A stretch of DNA of 32,078 nucleotides, from positions 1 to 32,078 of the forward strand of contig JAHDCJ010000007.1 of NCBI GenBank assembly GCA_020629935.1. Direction: 5' to 3'. A model generated the notes under the pieces. It did no database searches. It saw only the letters and a program-made list of their open reading frames with translations, and was not told where the DNA came from. The stretch's first letter is position 1, and every line of letters starts with the position of its first letter. Source of the stretch: Saprospiraceae bacterium (GTDB lineage Bacteria; Bacteroidota; Bacteroidia; Chitinophagales; Saprospiraceae). The position numbers were made by a program, and so were the translations under genes. Shown here piece by piece: positions 16,076-23,786 of the stretch.

Positions 16076-18496
16076 ATGTTTAATATAAAATCTAATCTTA
16101 AAACTATACCCCTCATTCTAAGTATTCTGCTTTCTACTTCTTTGGCATTTGGTCAAACCACCACCATTGCTGGTACAGTAACCGATGCAAGTAATAATGA
16201 AACACTTTATGGTGTCGAAGTAATTCTAAATGATGGCGAATCAGGAACAACTACGGATGATAATGGCAAATATCTTTTAACTACCCAAGCGGGTCAACAA
16301 AAAATTTCTTTCGCTTACATTGGCTTTGATCAAGTAGACACCATCATTACCGTTAATGCTAATGAAAATATCCAGTTAGACATTCAAGTTGGCGAACGAG
16401 CAGAAAATTTAGAAGTAATTGTAGTCAGTGGTAGTAAATATGACACCAAACAAAAAGAGGTTCCAGTAACGATTGAAGTCATCACCCCAGACATTATCAA
16501 CAAAAATAATGTAACCTCCCTTGCAGATGTCATCGAACGGATTCCTGGGGTAGAAATTACCGACGGTCAAGCGAATATTCGAAGTGGAAGTGGTTATGCT
16601 TATGGCGCAGGTAGTCGGGTTTCTGTTATCCTAGATGACCAACCCCTATTGTCTGCCGAATTGAGCGATGCCAAATGGAATTTTATTCCTATTGAAAATG
16701 CACAACAAATTGAAGTCATTAAAGGCTCAGCCTCTGTACTTTATGGTTCTTCTGCTTTAAATGGTATTATTCATGTGCGAACGGCCTATCCCACAGATAA
16801 ACCTTTTACTAGTGTAAGTTTATATGGTGGTGTTTATAACGCTCCTAGAGATCGACGTAGCAAATGGTGGGGAGTAAACGAAGAAATTAGACAACCCTTC
16901 CAAACGGGAATCTATTTTGCACATCGACAAAAAATAAAAGATAACTTTGATCTTGTGGCCGGCATGAACGGGCATTGGTTGGATAGTCCTGTAAAAGGCG
17001 CGGATGAAAGACGATTTCGAGCCAACTTAAATACAAGAGTCCGTCTGCCCAATAATGACAAAATTACTTTTGGAATCAACGGTAGTGTAATGTACCATGA
17101 ATTAGGAAACTTCTTCCTTTGGGAAGATGGAGACACCATGAATTATATCCATATCAACAATCCTTTTGGAAGAGATAATTATACCTCTACCACCCTTGAT
17201 CCTTGGGTAACCATTTTTGATAAAAAAGAAAATCGTCATACCGTCAAAGGACGATTATTTAATATCTCTAAACAACGAAAAGGAAATCCAAACTCGACCA
17301 ATTATATTGCCTCTACAGAATATCAATTTCTCCGAAAATTTAAAACAGGATGGAATTTTACTGCGGGTGCTTTAGGTCAATTTTTATGGGTGCGAAGTCT
17401 TTTGTTTCAACGAGATGAAGATCAAATTCCAGGTGAACCTTTCCCTATGATCAAAGGAGCTTCTGGTGCAGTTTATTCACAAGTCGATAAAAAATTCTTT
17501 GATAAATTAATTGTCACCTTGGGAGGCCGTTGGGAAACTTTCCGTATTGCAGGCGAGCAAAATACAGCATTGCCTGTATTTCGAACGGGGTTAAATTACG
17601 ATGCAGGCAAAGGAAATAATATTCGTGCTTCATTTGGACAAGGCTATCGGGTACCTAGTTTTGCCGAACGATTTATCGACCAAGATATTACAGACGATGT
17701 CAATGTTTTACCAAATCCTGAACTAAGACCAGAAAGTGGTTGGAGTGCAGAAATTGGCTATAAAAAAACCATCACCAAAGATAAATGGAAAGGGCATTTT
17801 GATGCCGCTTTTTTCTGGATGGAATATAAAGACATGACTGAGTTTTATTTTGATGTACATTATCCTGACACTTTAGTTGAGCCAGATTTCCAAGATCTCC
17901 TCCGTTATATTGGATTTAAATCCATTAATGTAAGTCAAGCTAGAATTGCGGGCTACGAAGTTTCGCTTTTCGGTTCTGGAAAAATTGGGCCAATTCCAAT
18001 TCGTCTTTGGACAGGTTATACTTATACGCTTCCTGTAGATTTGAGTCGAGATTCCACCAATGCGAATATTGGTACTTACCTTGGAAATTTTGCGCAAGGA
18101 ATGTTCAAAGTAGATTCTGCGCTAGCTGGTGGTATGCTTAAATATCGTAGTTTACATACCGCGCGTTTTGACATTGAAGGAGACATAAATAATTTTACTA
18201 TTGGACTTGCCCTAAACTACAACAGCTATATGCATGCCGTAGATGAAGTCTTGGTAGGAGAAGGAGAATTTGGTCCATTGATCCAACAGTTAGGTGTTAT
18301 TAATGGGATCGACACTTGGAGAGAAGCACATCCCAAAGGAGATCCAGTCGTGGATTTACGCTTGGCTTATCTATTAAAAGATCATCATAAATTTCACTTT
18401 GTAACCAACAATCTTTTTAATCGAGAATATACCGATCGACCTGGAAAAATGGCTTTAACTCGTTCGTTTAATTTTAAATATCAATTGACCTTTTAG
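16076..18496 (+). CDS. TonB-dependent outer membrane receptor with N-terminal carboxypeptidase-regulatory-like domain
   Basis: Signal peptide, TIAGTVTDASNNETLYGVEVILNDGESGTTTDDNGKYLL domain, plug (VTIEVITPDIINKNNVTSLADVIERIPGVEI, IEVIKGSASVLYGSSALNGIIHV), C-terminal barrel strand ending in F. Confidence 0.93.
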   Translation: MFNIKSNLKTIPLILSILLSTSLAFGQTTTIAGTVTDASNNETLYGVEVILNDGESGTTTDDNGKYLLTTQAGQQKISFAYIGFDQVDTIITVNANENIQLDIQVGERAENLEVIVVSGSKYDTKQKEVPVTIEVITPDIINKNNVTSLADVIERIPGVEITDGQANIRSGSGYAYGAGSRVSVILDDQPLLSAELSDAKWNFIPIENAQQIEVIKGSASVLYGSSALNGIIHVRTAYPTDKPFTSVSLYGGVYNAPRDRRSKWWGVNEEIRQPFQTGIYFAHRQKIKDNFDLVAGMNGHWLDSPVKGADERRFRANLNTRVRLPNNDKITFGINGSVMYHELGNFFLWEDGDTMNYIHINNPFGRDNYTSTTLDPWVTIFDKKENRHTVKGRLFNISKQRKGNPNSTNYIASTEYQFLRKFKTGWNFTAGALGQFLWVRSLLFQRDEDQIPGEPFPMIKGASGAVYSQVDKKFFDKLIVTLGGRWETFRIAGEQNTALPVFRTGLNYDAGKGNNIRASFGQGYRVPSFAERFIDQDITDDVNVLPNPELRPESGWSAEIGYKKTITKDKWKGHFDAAFFWMEYKDMTEFYFDVHYPDTLVEPDFQDLLRYIGFKSINVSQARIAGYEVSLFGSGKIGPIPIRLWTGYTYTLPVDLSRDSTNANIGTYLGNFAQGMFKVDSALAGGMLKYRSLHTARFDIEGDINNFTIGLALNYNSYMHAVDEVLVGEGEFGPLIQQLGVINGIDTWREAHPKGDPVVDLRLAYLLKDHHKFHFVTNNLFNREYTDRPGKMALTRSFNFKYQLTF

Positions 18497-18540
18497 ACAA
18501 AAAGTAAGCGGATTTGATGCTAGCTTTCCCTTAGTATTTT

Positions 18541-18660
18541 TTTGGGGCCATCCCTTCGGGTCGTTACGCTACAGCGCTCGTTATTCACTCGGCTAGCCCT
18601 TCCTTGCGTCTGGGCTATCTGCTCCATTCGTCGCACCCTTCCGCATCACTTGTCCGGTTT
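18541..18660. repeat. GC-rich non-coding element, probably a dispersed repeat or structured RNA
   Basis: 69 of 120 bases are G/C by hand count, in an otherwise AT-rich window; no ORF in the supplied track; contains CCCTTCGGG and TAGCCC-N12-GGGCTA inverted repeats. Confidence 0.55.
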
Positions 18661-18702
18661 TCAGCAGGCTGTTTAACTTAACTCATCAACCGTTGATGAT
18701 GA

Positions 18703-20055
18703 TTAGAGAGTCATTTCAGAATCAAGAATATCTTCATGATCTGGTCTCACTATTTTCATTTCAGTACTATCTGGAGGATAAAGCGCTTGGTAAACCATCC
18801 AGGCGGTTAGGCAACCCATAAAGGCGAAATAAAAATTACCTCCAAGTAATTCTATCCCTAAATACCATTTAAGTCCTGCAGAAGCAAAATACAATACACA
18901 TAAATAAAGAAGAGCCATTTTATTCTTAAGCATCATTACATACATGGCACATACAATAATTGGAGTGATAATATTAATGGCAGCTAATTCTGTACTTCCA
19001 AAAGTTCGACTTAGACCAAAAGCAAGAAAAGAAAAGAAGGCACTAGCAATCAATAAAAAAACGATCGTACTTACAATTCGCTCTCTTCCATTATCTTCAA
19101 AATTAAATTTCTTCTGTTTTTCTTTTCCTTCCGTTAATAAAATAAAGAAAGGAATTAAATTGATAAAAGGAGTGAAACTAAATAGGTATTTTAAACCAAT
19201 AATTCTATTGGTGCTTTTCAATCTACGCATGACCAATCGAGAAAGCAAAGTAATTGATCCTATGGATACTACAAGTCCATTAATCAACATATTCACTTGC
19301 CAACCCCAAATGCTATAAGAAATTCCTGTATTTAAAACAAAGCTCAATGAACTTCCTATCCCACAGATTAATAAAATAAAATACAACCAATACCCTCCGA
19401 TAAATGGCCCTACAGGAAGATAGTTTTTCAAACCTAACCAATCTCCTTTTGCTTTTTCAAAATTATCTTTCTTTGCAAAGGATTCTCCTAGATAGATAAA
19501 ATAATACAACACAAAAGGGACCATGATCGCACCTATACAATAAGTCAAAGATTCATCAATTTCTCTATAAAAAAGGCGAAAAACGTCACGACTAAATTGA
19601 TGATAGCAATTTTCTGCTGCTGCCGCAAAATACCCACATCCAAACAAAACGACTACAGGCAAAATTCCATTTCTATGCCATAATCCTCGAACGATTCCAT
19701 ATATCGCAAACAATGGAAAAAATCCCAAGGCCACCCGAAGCAAATGATGGTCTTGATTTCCTAATCGATGAAAAATAAAAGTTAACAAGATTTGAGTTAC
19801 CACTCCAATAACAAAGAAGGCAATAGCCTTATCTCTTTCTCTTTTAATTATAAAAGGAAAACTAAATATAATCCCATTCGTTAGTAAACCTAATGATCGG
19901 TAAAGTAAGGGTGATTTCATACTATCAATAAAATCAACGCCCTCTTTATAACCTAGATAATTCCATTTATAACCTACAAAATAATTGAAGATTAGAATCA
20001 ATCCAGGTATAAAAGAAAACTGAAGAACCGTTTTTTGTTTTGCTGTAAATTTCAT
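18703..20055 (-). CDS. Hypothetical polytopic membrane protein
   Basis: 450-aa ORF with many hydrophobic helices; no family recognised. Confidence 0.75.
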   Translation of the reverse strand: MKFTAKQKTVLQFSFIPGLILIFNYFVGYKWNYLGYKEGVDFIDSMKSPLLYRSLGLLTNGIIFSFPFIIKRERDKAIAFFVIGVVTQILLTFIFHRLGNQDHHLLRVALGFFPLFAIYGIVRGLWHRNGILPVVVLFGCGYFAAAAENCYHQFSRDVFRLFYREIDESLTYCIGAIMVPFVLYYFIYLGESFAKKDNFEKAKGDWLGLKNYLPVGPFIGGYWLYFILLICGIGSSLSFVLNTGISYSIWGWQVNMLINGLVVSIGSITLLSRLVMRRLKSTNRIIGLKYLFSFTPFINLIPFFILLTEGKEKQKKFNFEDNGRERIVSTIVFLLIASAFFSFLAFGLSRTFGSTELAAINIITPIIVCAMYVMMLKNKMALLYLCVLYFASAGLKWYLGIELLGGNFYFAFMGCLTAWMVYQALYPPDSTEMKIVRPDHEDILDSEMTL

Positions 20056-20071
20056 ACTTGATAAAATAAAA

Positions 20072-20096
20072 AAGCCCTAGCAAGATACTAGGGCTT
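20072..20096 (-). terminator. Terminator of the M43 protease gene
   Basis: AAGCCCTAG-CAAGATA-CTAGGGCTT, followed on the minus strand by a T-run. Confidence 0.8.
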
Positions 20097-20118
20097 ATCA
20101 AAGATAAAAAATCTAATC

Positions 20119-21441
20119 TTATTTTGAAATCATTAATTTTTCTGCGAAGGCATTTTCAGCAGTTCGTACTTCAATCAAATACATTCCATTGCTTAAATGA
20201 TTTAAGTCTGCGGTATAATTAGCGGCTCGCGCATTGGATTGAGCAATTTCTTTTACTGTTTGACCCAATAAGTTTTTAACCGTAACCTGATAATCCATTC
20301 CTTCTTCATTCAATAAATCTATCTGAATAAACCCAGTGCTTGGGTTAGGAAAAATAGAAAGGTCATTTTTATTAATTGCAAAGTTTTGAGTACTTGTAGA
20401 ACTTTCCAAAGGTAAATCCGCTCTAGGGCCTTCTAGCACACCACGAACAATATCAATTTGTCCTTGAGTAAAACTATTCATACAAGATTCTGCCGAATAA
20501 TCCATAAAGTTTTCGATCATATCGATCATATCTCCTGGAGCTCCAGCATCGCAAGTATTTCGTGTAAAATCACAATCAAAATTCGCTTGTGAGCCACTAT
20601 TGGGCGTATCTAACACGCCGTCATCATCTCCACAGCTATCTCCTCCAAGTAATCCTCCTCCATCTCCCCATATGTGTCGAAGACCAAGATAATGCCCCAC
20701 TTCATGGGTCATTGTTCGTCCTCGAATATCGAGTACTCCAGTTCCTACATCAATCGGGTTTGGATTATTACTTCCTACCGTTCGGTAATCGACTACAATA
20801 CCTTCTAAGTCTGCACTAGGTGCTTCTGAACCTGCTGGCCAATTCGATAATCCTGCTGGAGGATAAGCATAGCCTAAAATTTGCCCTAGAGGAATTCCAT
20901 AAAGCGTTAATGGCTGTAATTCACAAATCCAAATATTCATATAATTTTGAGTATCCCAAGAATCACTTCCTCCCATGGAGGTATTTTTTACTTCATCTGG
21001 AAGTCCGGTCAAACTAGGTTCAAAATCATTGGTCGTATTTACGCGAACAATTTGTTCTAATTGGAATTCAACCATAGGGTCACCCACTACAGGAAGGAAG
21101 TCCGCTCGTACATCTGCTGCATCCGCATTCATTCTACGATAATCTGCATTTAGTCCAGCGATTTGGTTTAGGATAATACTATCTGCAAGATTTTCTTCAG
21201 CATCTTTCCAAACCACGTGCACCACTACCGGTATGGTATAGACACTTGATGCATTTCTAGTTAAAGCGCCTTTTTGTTTTGCTTGGTCAAAAGTATTACG
21301 AACAGCTTCATTAAAACCTGGGTGTTGATTTTCAACAGTTTCTAAAACCAATTCATGACCACAAAGTATATGAGATTGGGCTTCAACATTTCCCAGGTAT
21401 AAAAAGGAAATAAGAAAAAAGGATAATAGAATTTTTTTCAT
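20119..21441 (-). CDS. Secreted M43 (pappalysin-like) zinc metalloprotease with T9SS type A sorting domain
   Basis: Signal peptide; HEVGHYLGLRHIWGD (HExxHxxGxxH), Met-turn region NFMDYS, C-terminal SIFPNPSTGFIQIDL...VTVKNLLGQTVKE...LSNGMYLIEVRTAENAFAEKLMISK. Confidence 0.93.
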   Translation of the reverse strand: MKKILLSFFLISFLYLGNVEAQSHILCGHELVLETVENQHPGFNEAVRNTFDQAKQKGALTRNASSVYTIPVVVHVVWKDAEENLADSIILNQIAGLNADYRRMNADAADVRADFLPVVGDPMVEFQLEQIVRVNTTNDFEPSLTGLPDEVKNTSMGGSDSWDTQNYMNIWICELQPLTLYGIPLGQILGYAYPPAGLSNWPAGSEAPSADLEGIVVDYRTVGSNNPNPIDVGTGVLDIRGRTMTHEVGHYLGLRHIWGDGGGLLGGDSCGDDDGVLDTPNSGSQANFDCDFTRNTCDAGAPGDMIDMIENFMDYSAESCMNSFTQGQIDIVRGVLEGPRADLPLESSTSTQNFAINKNDLSIFPNPSTGFIQIDLLNEEGMDYQVTVKNLLGQTVKEIAQSNARAANYTADLNHLSNGMYLIEVRTAENAFAEKLMISK

Positions 21442-21605
21442 TAGGATTTGTTTTTTGCTTTTATGCGCTGGAGGTATTATGAACTCCCCCCCTACATGAA
21501 TTTTATATATCCCTTAAAAATACATAAATATGATTAGAATATATGAACAACTTCACAGAAAAAAAGGGACAATGAAAGGAAGAATATCATTTTTAAATAC
21601 ATAAA

Positions 21606-21638
21606 AAAAGCTACTTCCTTTTACAGAAAGTAGCTTTT
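21606..21638 (-). terminator. Terminator of the HU gene
   Basis: AAAAGCTACTT ... AAGTAGCTTTT inverted repeat with an A-run on the + strand (T-run on minus). Confidence 0.75.
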
Positions 21639-21672
21639 CCTAATATTTTATTAGGGGTTATTCTATAAACAA

Positions 21673-21945
21673 TTAGTTTACAGCTCCTGTTAATTCTTTA
21701 CCAGGCTTAAATTTTACTACATTTTTAGCAGCAATTTGAATTGTCTTACCTGTTTGAGGATTTCTTCCTGCTCTAGCAGGTCGGTGGTTTACAGAATATG
21801 TACCAAATCCTACAAGAGTAACTTTATTTCCTCCTTTTAATGAGTCAGAAATTGCAGTTAACGTAGCGTTTAAGGCTTCAGTCGCTTGTGCTTTAGATAA
21901 ACTAGCATCTTCGGCAATTTTGTTGATAAGGTCGCCTTTGTTCAT
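21673..21945 (-). CDS. HU family DNA-binding protein
   Basis: 90 aa; [27 protein letters not shown]...[44 protein letters not shown]. Confidence 0.96.
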   Translation of the reverse strand: MNKGDLINKIAEDASLSKAQATEALNATLTAISDSLKGGNKVTLVGFGTYSVNHRPARAGRNPQTGKTIQIAAKNVVKFKPGKELTGAVN

Positions 21946-21984
21946 AATGATTATTTTTATTTAGAGTATTAAAAATTCAGAGGA

Positions 21985-22014
21985 CAAATTTATATCCTCT
22001 TTTGAAAAAAACAA
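21985..22014 (-). promoter_or_regulatory. Candidate promoter for HU
   Basis: Minus strand TTG (22012-22014), 19-bp spacer, TAAATTTG (21985-21992); fits TTG-N~19-TAnnTTTG. Confidence 0.6.
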
Positions 22015-22157
22015 ATTTTTTATTCAAATATTACTGCAATTAGGCATGAAAAAGGCCATTTTTTGCGTTATTTAACAAGATTTCCAAGCAATCTTTATTA
22101 TTTTTAGGCTTTGGAAGTCAAAAATCACTTAACTACAACTATTCAAATTCATTGATC

Positions 22158-22337
22158 ATGAAAAAGAAATTAGCACTATTACTTGCTTCTGCATTCCTAT
22201 TTTCTCTAGTTTTTAGCGTTTCTTCTTGTAACAAAGATGCTTCTTGCCCAGCATATAAAAGCTTACATAGCAAATCTGGTAAAGAGGGACTATCTACAAA
22301 AAAAGGAAAATCAAATCTTTTCCCCAAAGGGATGTAA
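22158..22337 (+). CDS. Small putative lipoprotein
   Basis: MKKKLALLLASAFLFSLVFSVSSCNKDASCPAYKS...: charged n-region, hydrophobic core, lipobox-like SVSSC; ATG at 22158 preferred over TTG 22152. Confidence 0.7.
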   Translation: MKKKLALLLASAFLFSLVFSVSSCNKDASCPAYKSLHSKSGKEGLSTKKGKSNLFPKGM

Positions 22338-22355
22338 TTCTTCAATTAACACTTC

Positions 22356-22402
22356 AAAGTTAAGGACTCTATTTGAATTTTCCAAATTTGTTTAACTTTT
22401 TT
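22356..22402 (+). terminator. Possible terminator after the small lipoprotein gene
   Basis: AAAGTTAA ... TTAACTTTTTT outer stem with inner ATTTG/CAAAT stem. Confidence 0.4.
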
Positions 22403-22419
22403 GCGTAATTAACGTCACC

Positions 22420-23754
22420 TTATTGCTTTAACCTTGGGTCAAGTGCATCCGTCAATCCTTCTCCAATTAGATTGAATAAGGTTACCGTGATAAAGATGGC
22501 AAATCCAGGAAAAATGGCCATCCACCATGCCGCAGGTGCTTCTCGTGCAATAGCTAATAATTTCCCCCAAGTAATCACTTCTGTAGGTACACCTATTCCT
22601 AAGAACGAAAGGAAAGATTCAATCAGAATGGCTGCCGCAATACCAAATGCAACCGCAATAAATACAGGAGAAAGCGCATTAGGTATGGCGTGTTTTATCA
22701 TAGAACGCATTCTTGAAAATCCTAAAGCGGTAGCTGCTTCAATATATTCTAGCTTACGTACTCGTAATAATTCTGCTCGAATGAATCGAGCGATCCCTGT
22801 CCAACCAACTAATCCAATCACCATCATTACATTAAAAATAGAAGGCTTTGTAATGGCGACTACAGCCAAAATTAACACTAATCGTGGAATAGAATTCACC
22901 ACTTCTATTAATCGAGTTACTAAAATATCTAAAGGAATCGCTACTTTCTTTCCTAAAAATGGAATCTTTTTAAACAGGTAAGCCAGTACATTAGGTATGG
23001 CCATAATAAGAATAAAGATAAGAACTCCCCATCCAATTTGTCCGACAAACTTCCCAAAACCTGTAGATAAGGCATCGCCTATTTCATAACTTCGAGACGT
23101 AAATCCATAAAAGAACGCGGGTAAGAAAAATAATAAATTGAGTATCAACCGCCCTCTAGAGATCTTAAAGTTTTTATCTCCAAAAAATCCAGCGAGTGCG
23201 CCCATTATTATTCCAATGATCACGGCAATTCCCATAGCCACAATACCTACCATAAAAGCGATACGTGTCCCGTGAATCATTCCAGCAGTCAAATCTCGTC
23301 CAATCTCATCCGTGCCCATCCAATGTCGCCAAAAGGTGGACTTCACATCTTGGTTATCAAATGGACCTACGAAGTTGTTTTTATAATCGTGATTGTGAGG
23401 TAAATAGGGTATTATTGGCCAAATGGCAAAACCATAATCAAGATCTTTCCATTCTACATTATGAAATTCTTTGGGCCATTTTCCAATACCTAAACTCACA
23501 CTATATTGCTTTAGCACAGGGAAATAAGTCTTTCCTTGATAGGTACACATGATCGGTTTTTCATTCGCAATAAAATCTGCGAAAATGGCGATCAAGGCCA
23601 AAAACATCACAAAGTATAAGGAATAAAGTGCCCGTTTATTTTTCTTAAACTGCATCTTCACATACTCCCAATAACTGATCTCTGGATTAGATTGAGGTCC
23701 TTGTATACCTTCTTGATCGGCGGCTACTTTTTTATTTTTTCTATTAAAGAACAT
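22420..23754 (-). CDS. Oligopeptide-type ABC transporter permease (OppC/YejE-like), enlarged
   Basis: HWMGTDEIGRDLTAGMIHGTRIAFMVG, EAATALGFSRMRSMIKHAIPNALSPVFIAVAFGIAAAILIESFLSFLGIGV, WW...FPG motifs. Confidence 0.9.
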   Translation of the reverse strand: MFFNRKNKKVAADQEGIQGPQSNPEISYWEYVKMQFKKNKRALYSLYFVMFLALIAIFADFIANEKPIMCTYQGKTYFPVLKQYSVSLGIGKWPKEFHNVEWKDLDYGFAIWPIIPYLPHNHDYKNNFVGPFDNQDVKSTFWRHWMGTDEIGRDLTAGMIHGTRIAFMVGIVAMGIAVIIGIIMGALAGFFGDKNFKISRGRLILNLLFFLPAFFYGFTSRSYEIGDALSTGFGKFVGQIGWGVLIFILIMAIPNVLAYLFKKIPFLGKKVAIPLDILVTRLIEVVNSIPRLVLILAVVAITKPSIFNVMMVIGLVGWTGIARFIRAELLRVRKLEYIEAATALGFSRMRSMIKHAIPNALSPVFIAVAFGIAAAILIESFLSFLGIGVPTEVITWGKLLAIAREAPAAWWMAIFPGFAIFITVTLFNLIGEGLTDALDPRLKQ

Positions 23755-23786
23755 AACTTTAATTTTGGATAATCTGTCTAAATGGA

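Noticed and set aside
16076-18496. TonB receptor as a SusC of a polysaccharide utilisation locus
   Set aside because: No SusD-like gene, glycoside hydrolase or sulfatase in the neighbourhood.
21486-21492. C7 homopolymer upstream of the M43 protease as a phase-variation tract
   Set aside because: Only 7 bases, one copy, and no positioned promoter or repeat variation visible in a single sequence.
22139-22345. Minus strand 68-aa ORF opposite the small lipoprotein
   Set aside because: The + strand frame has a convincing signal peptide and lipobox; the minus frame looks like its shadow.
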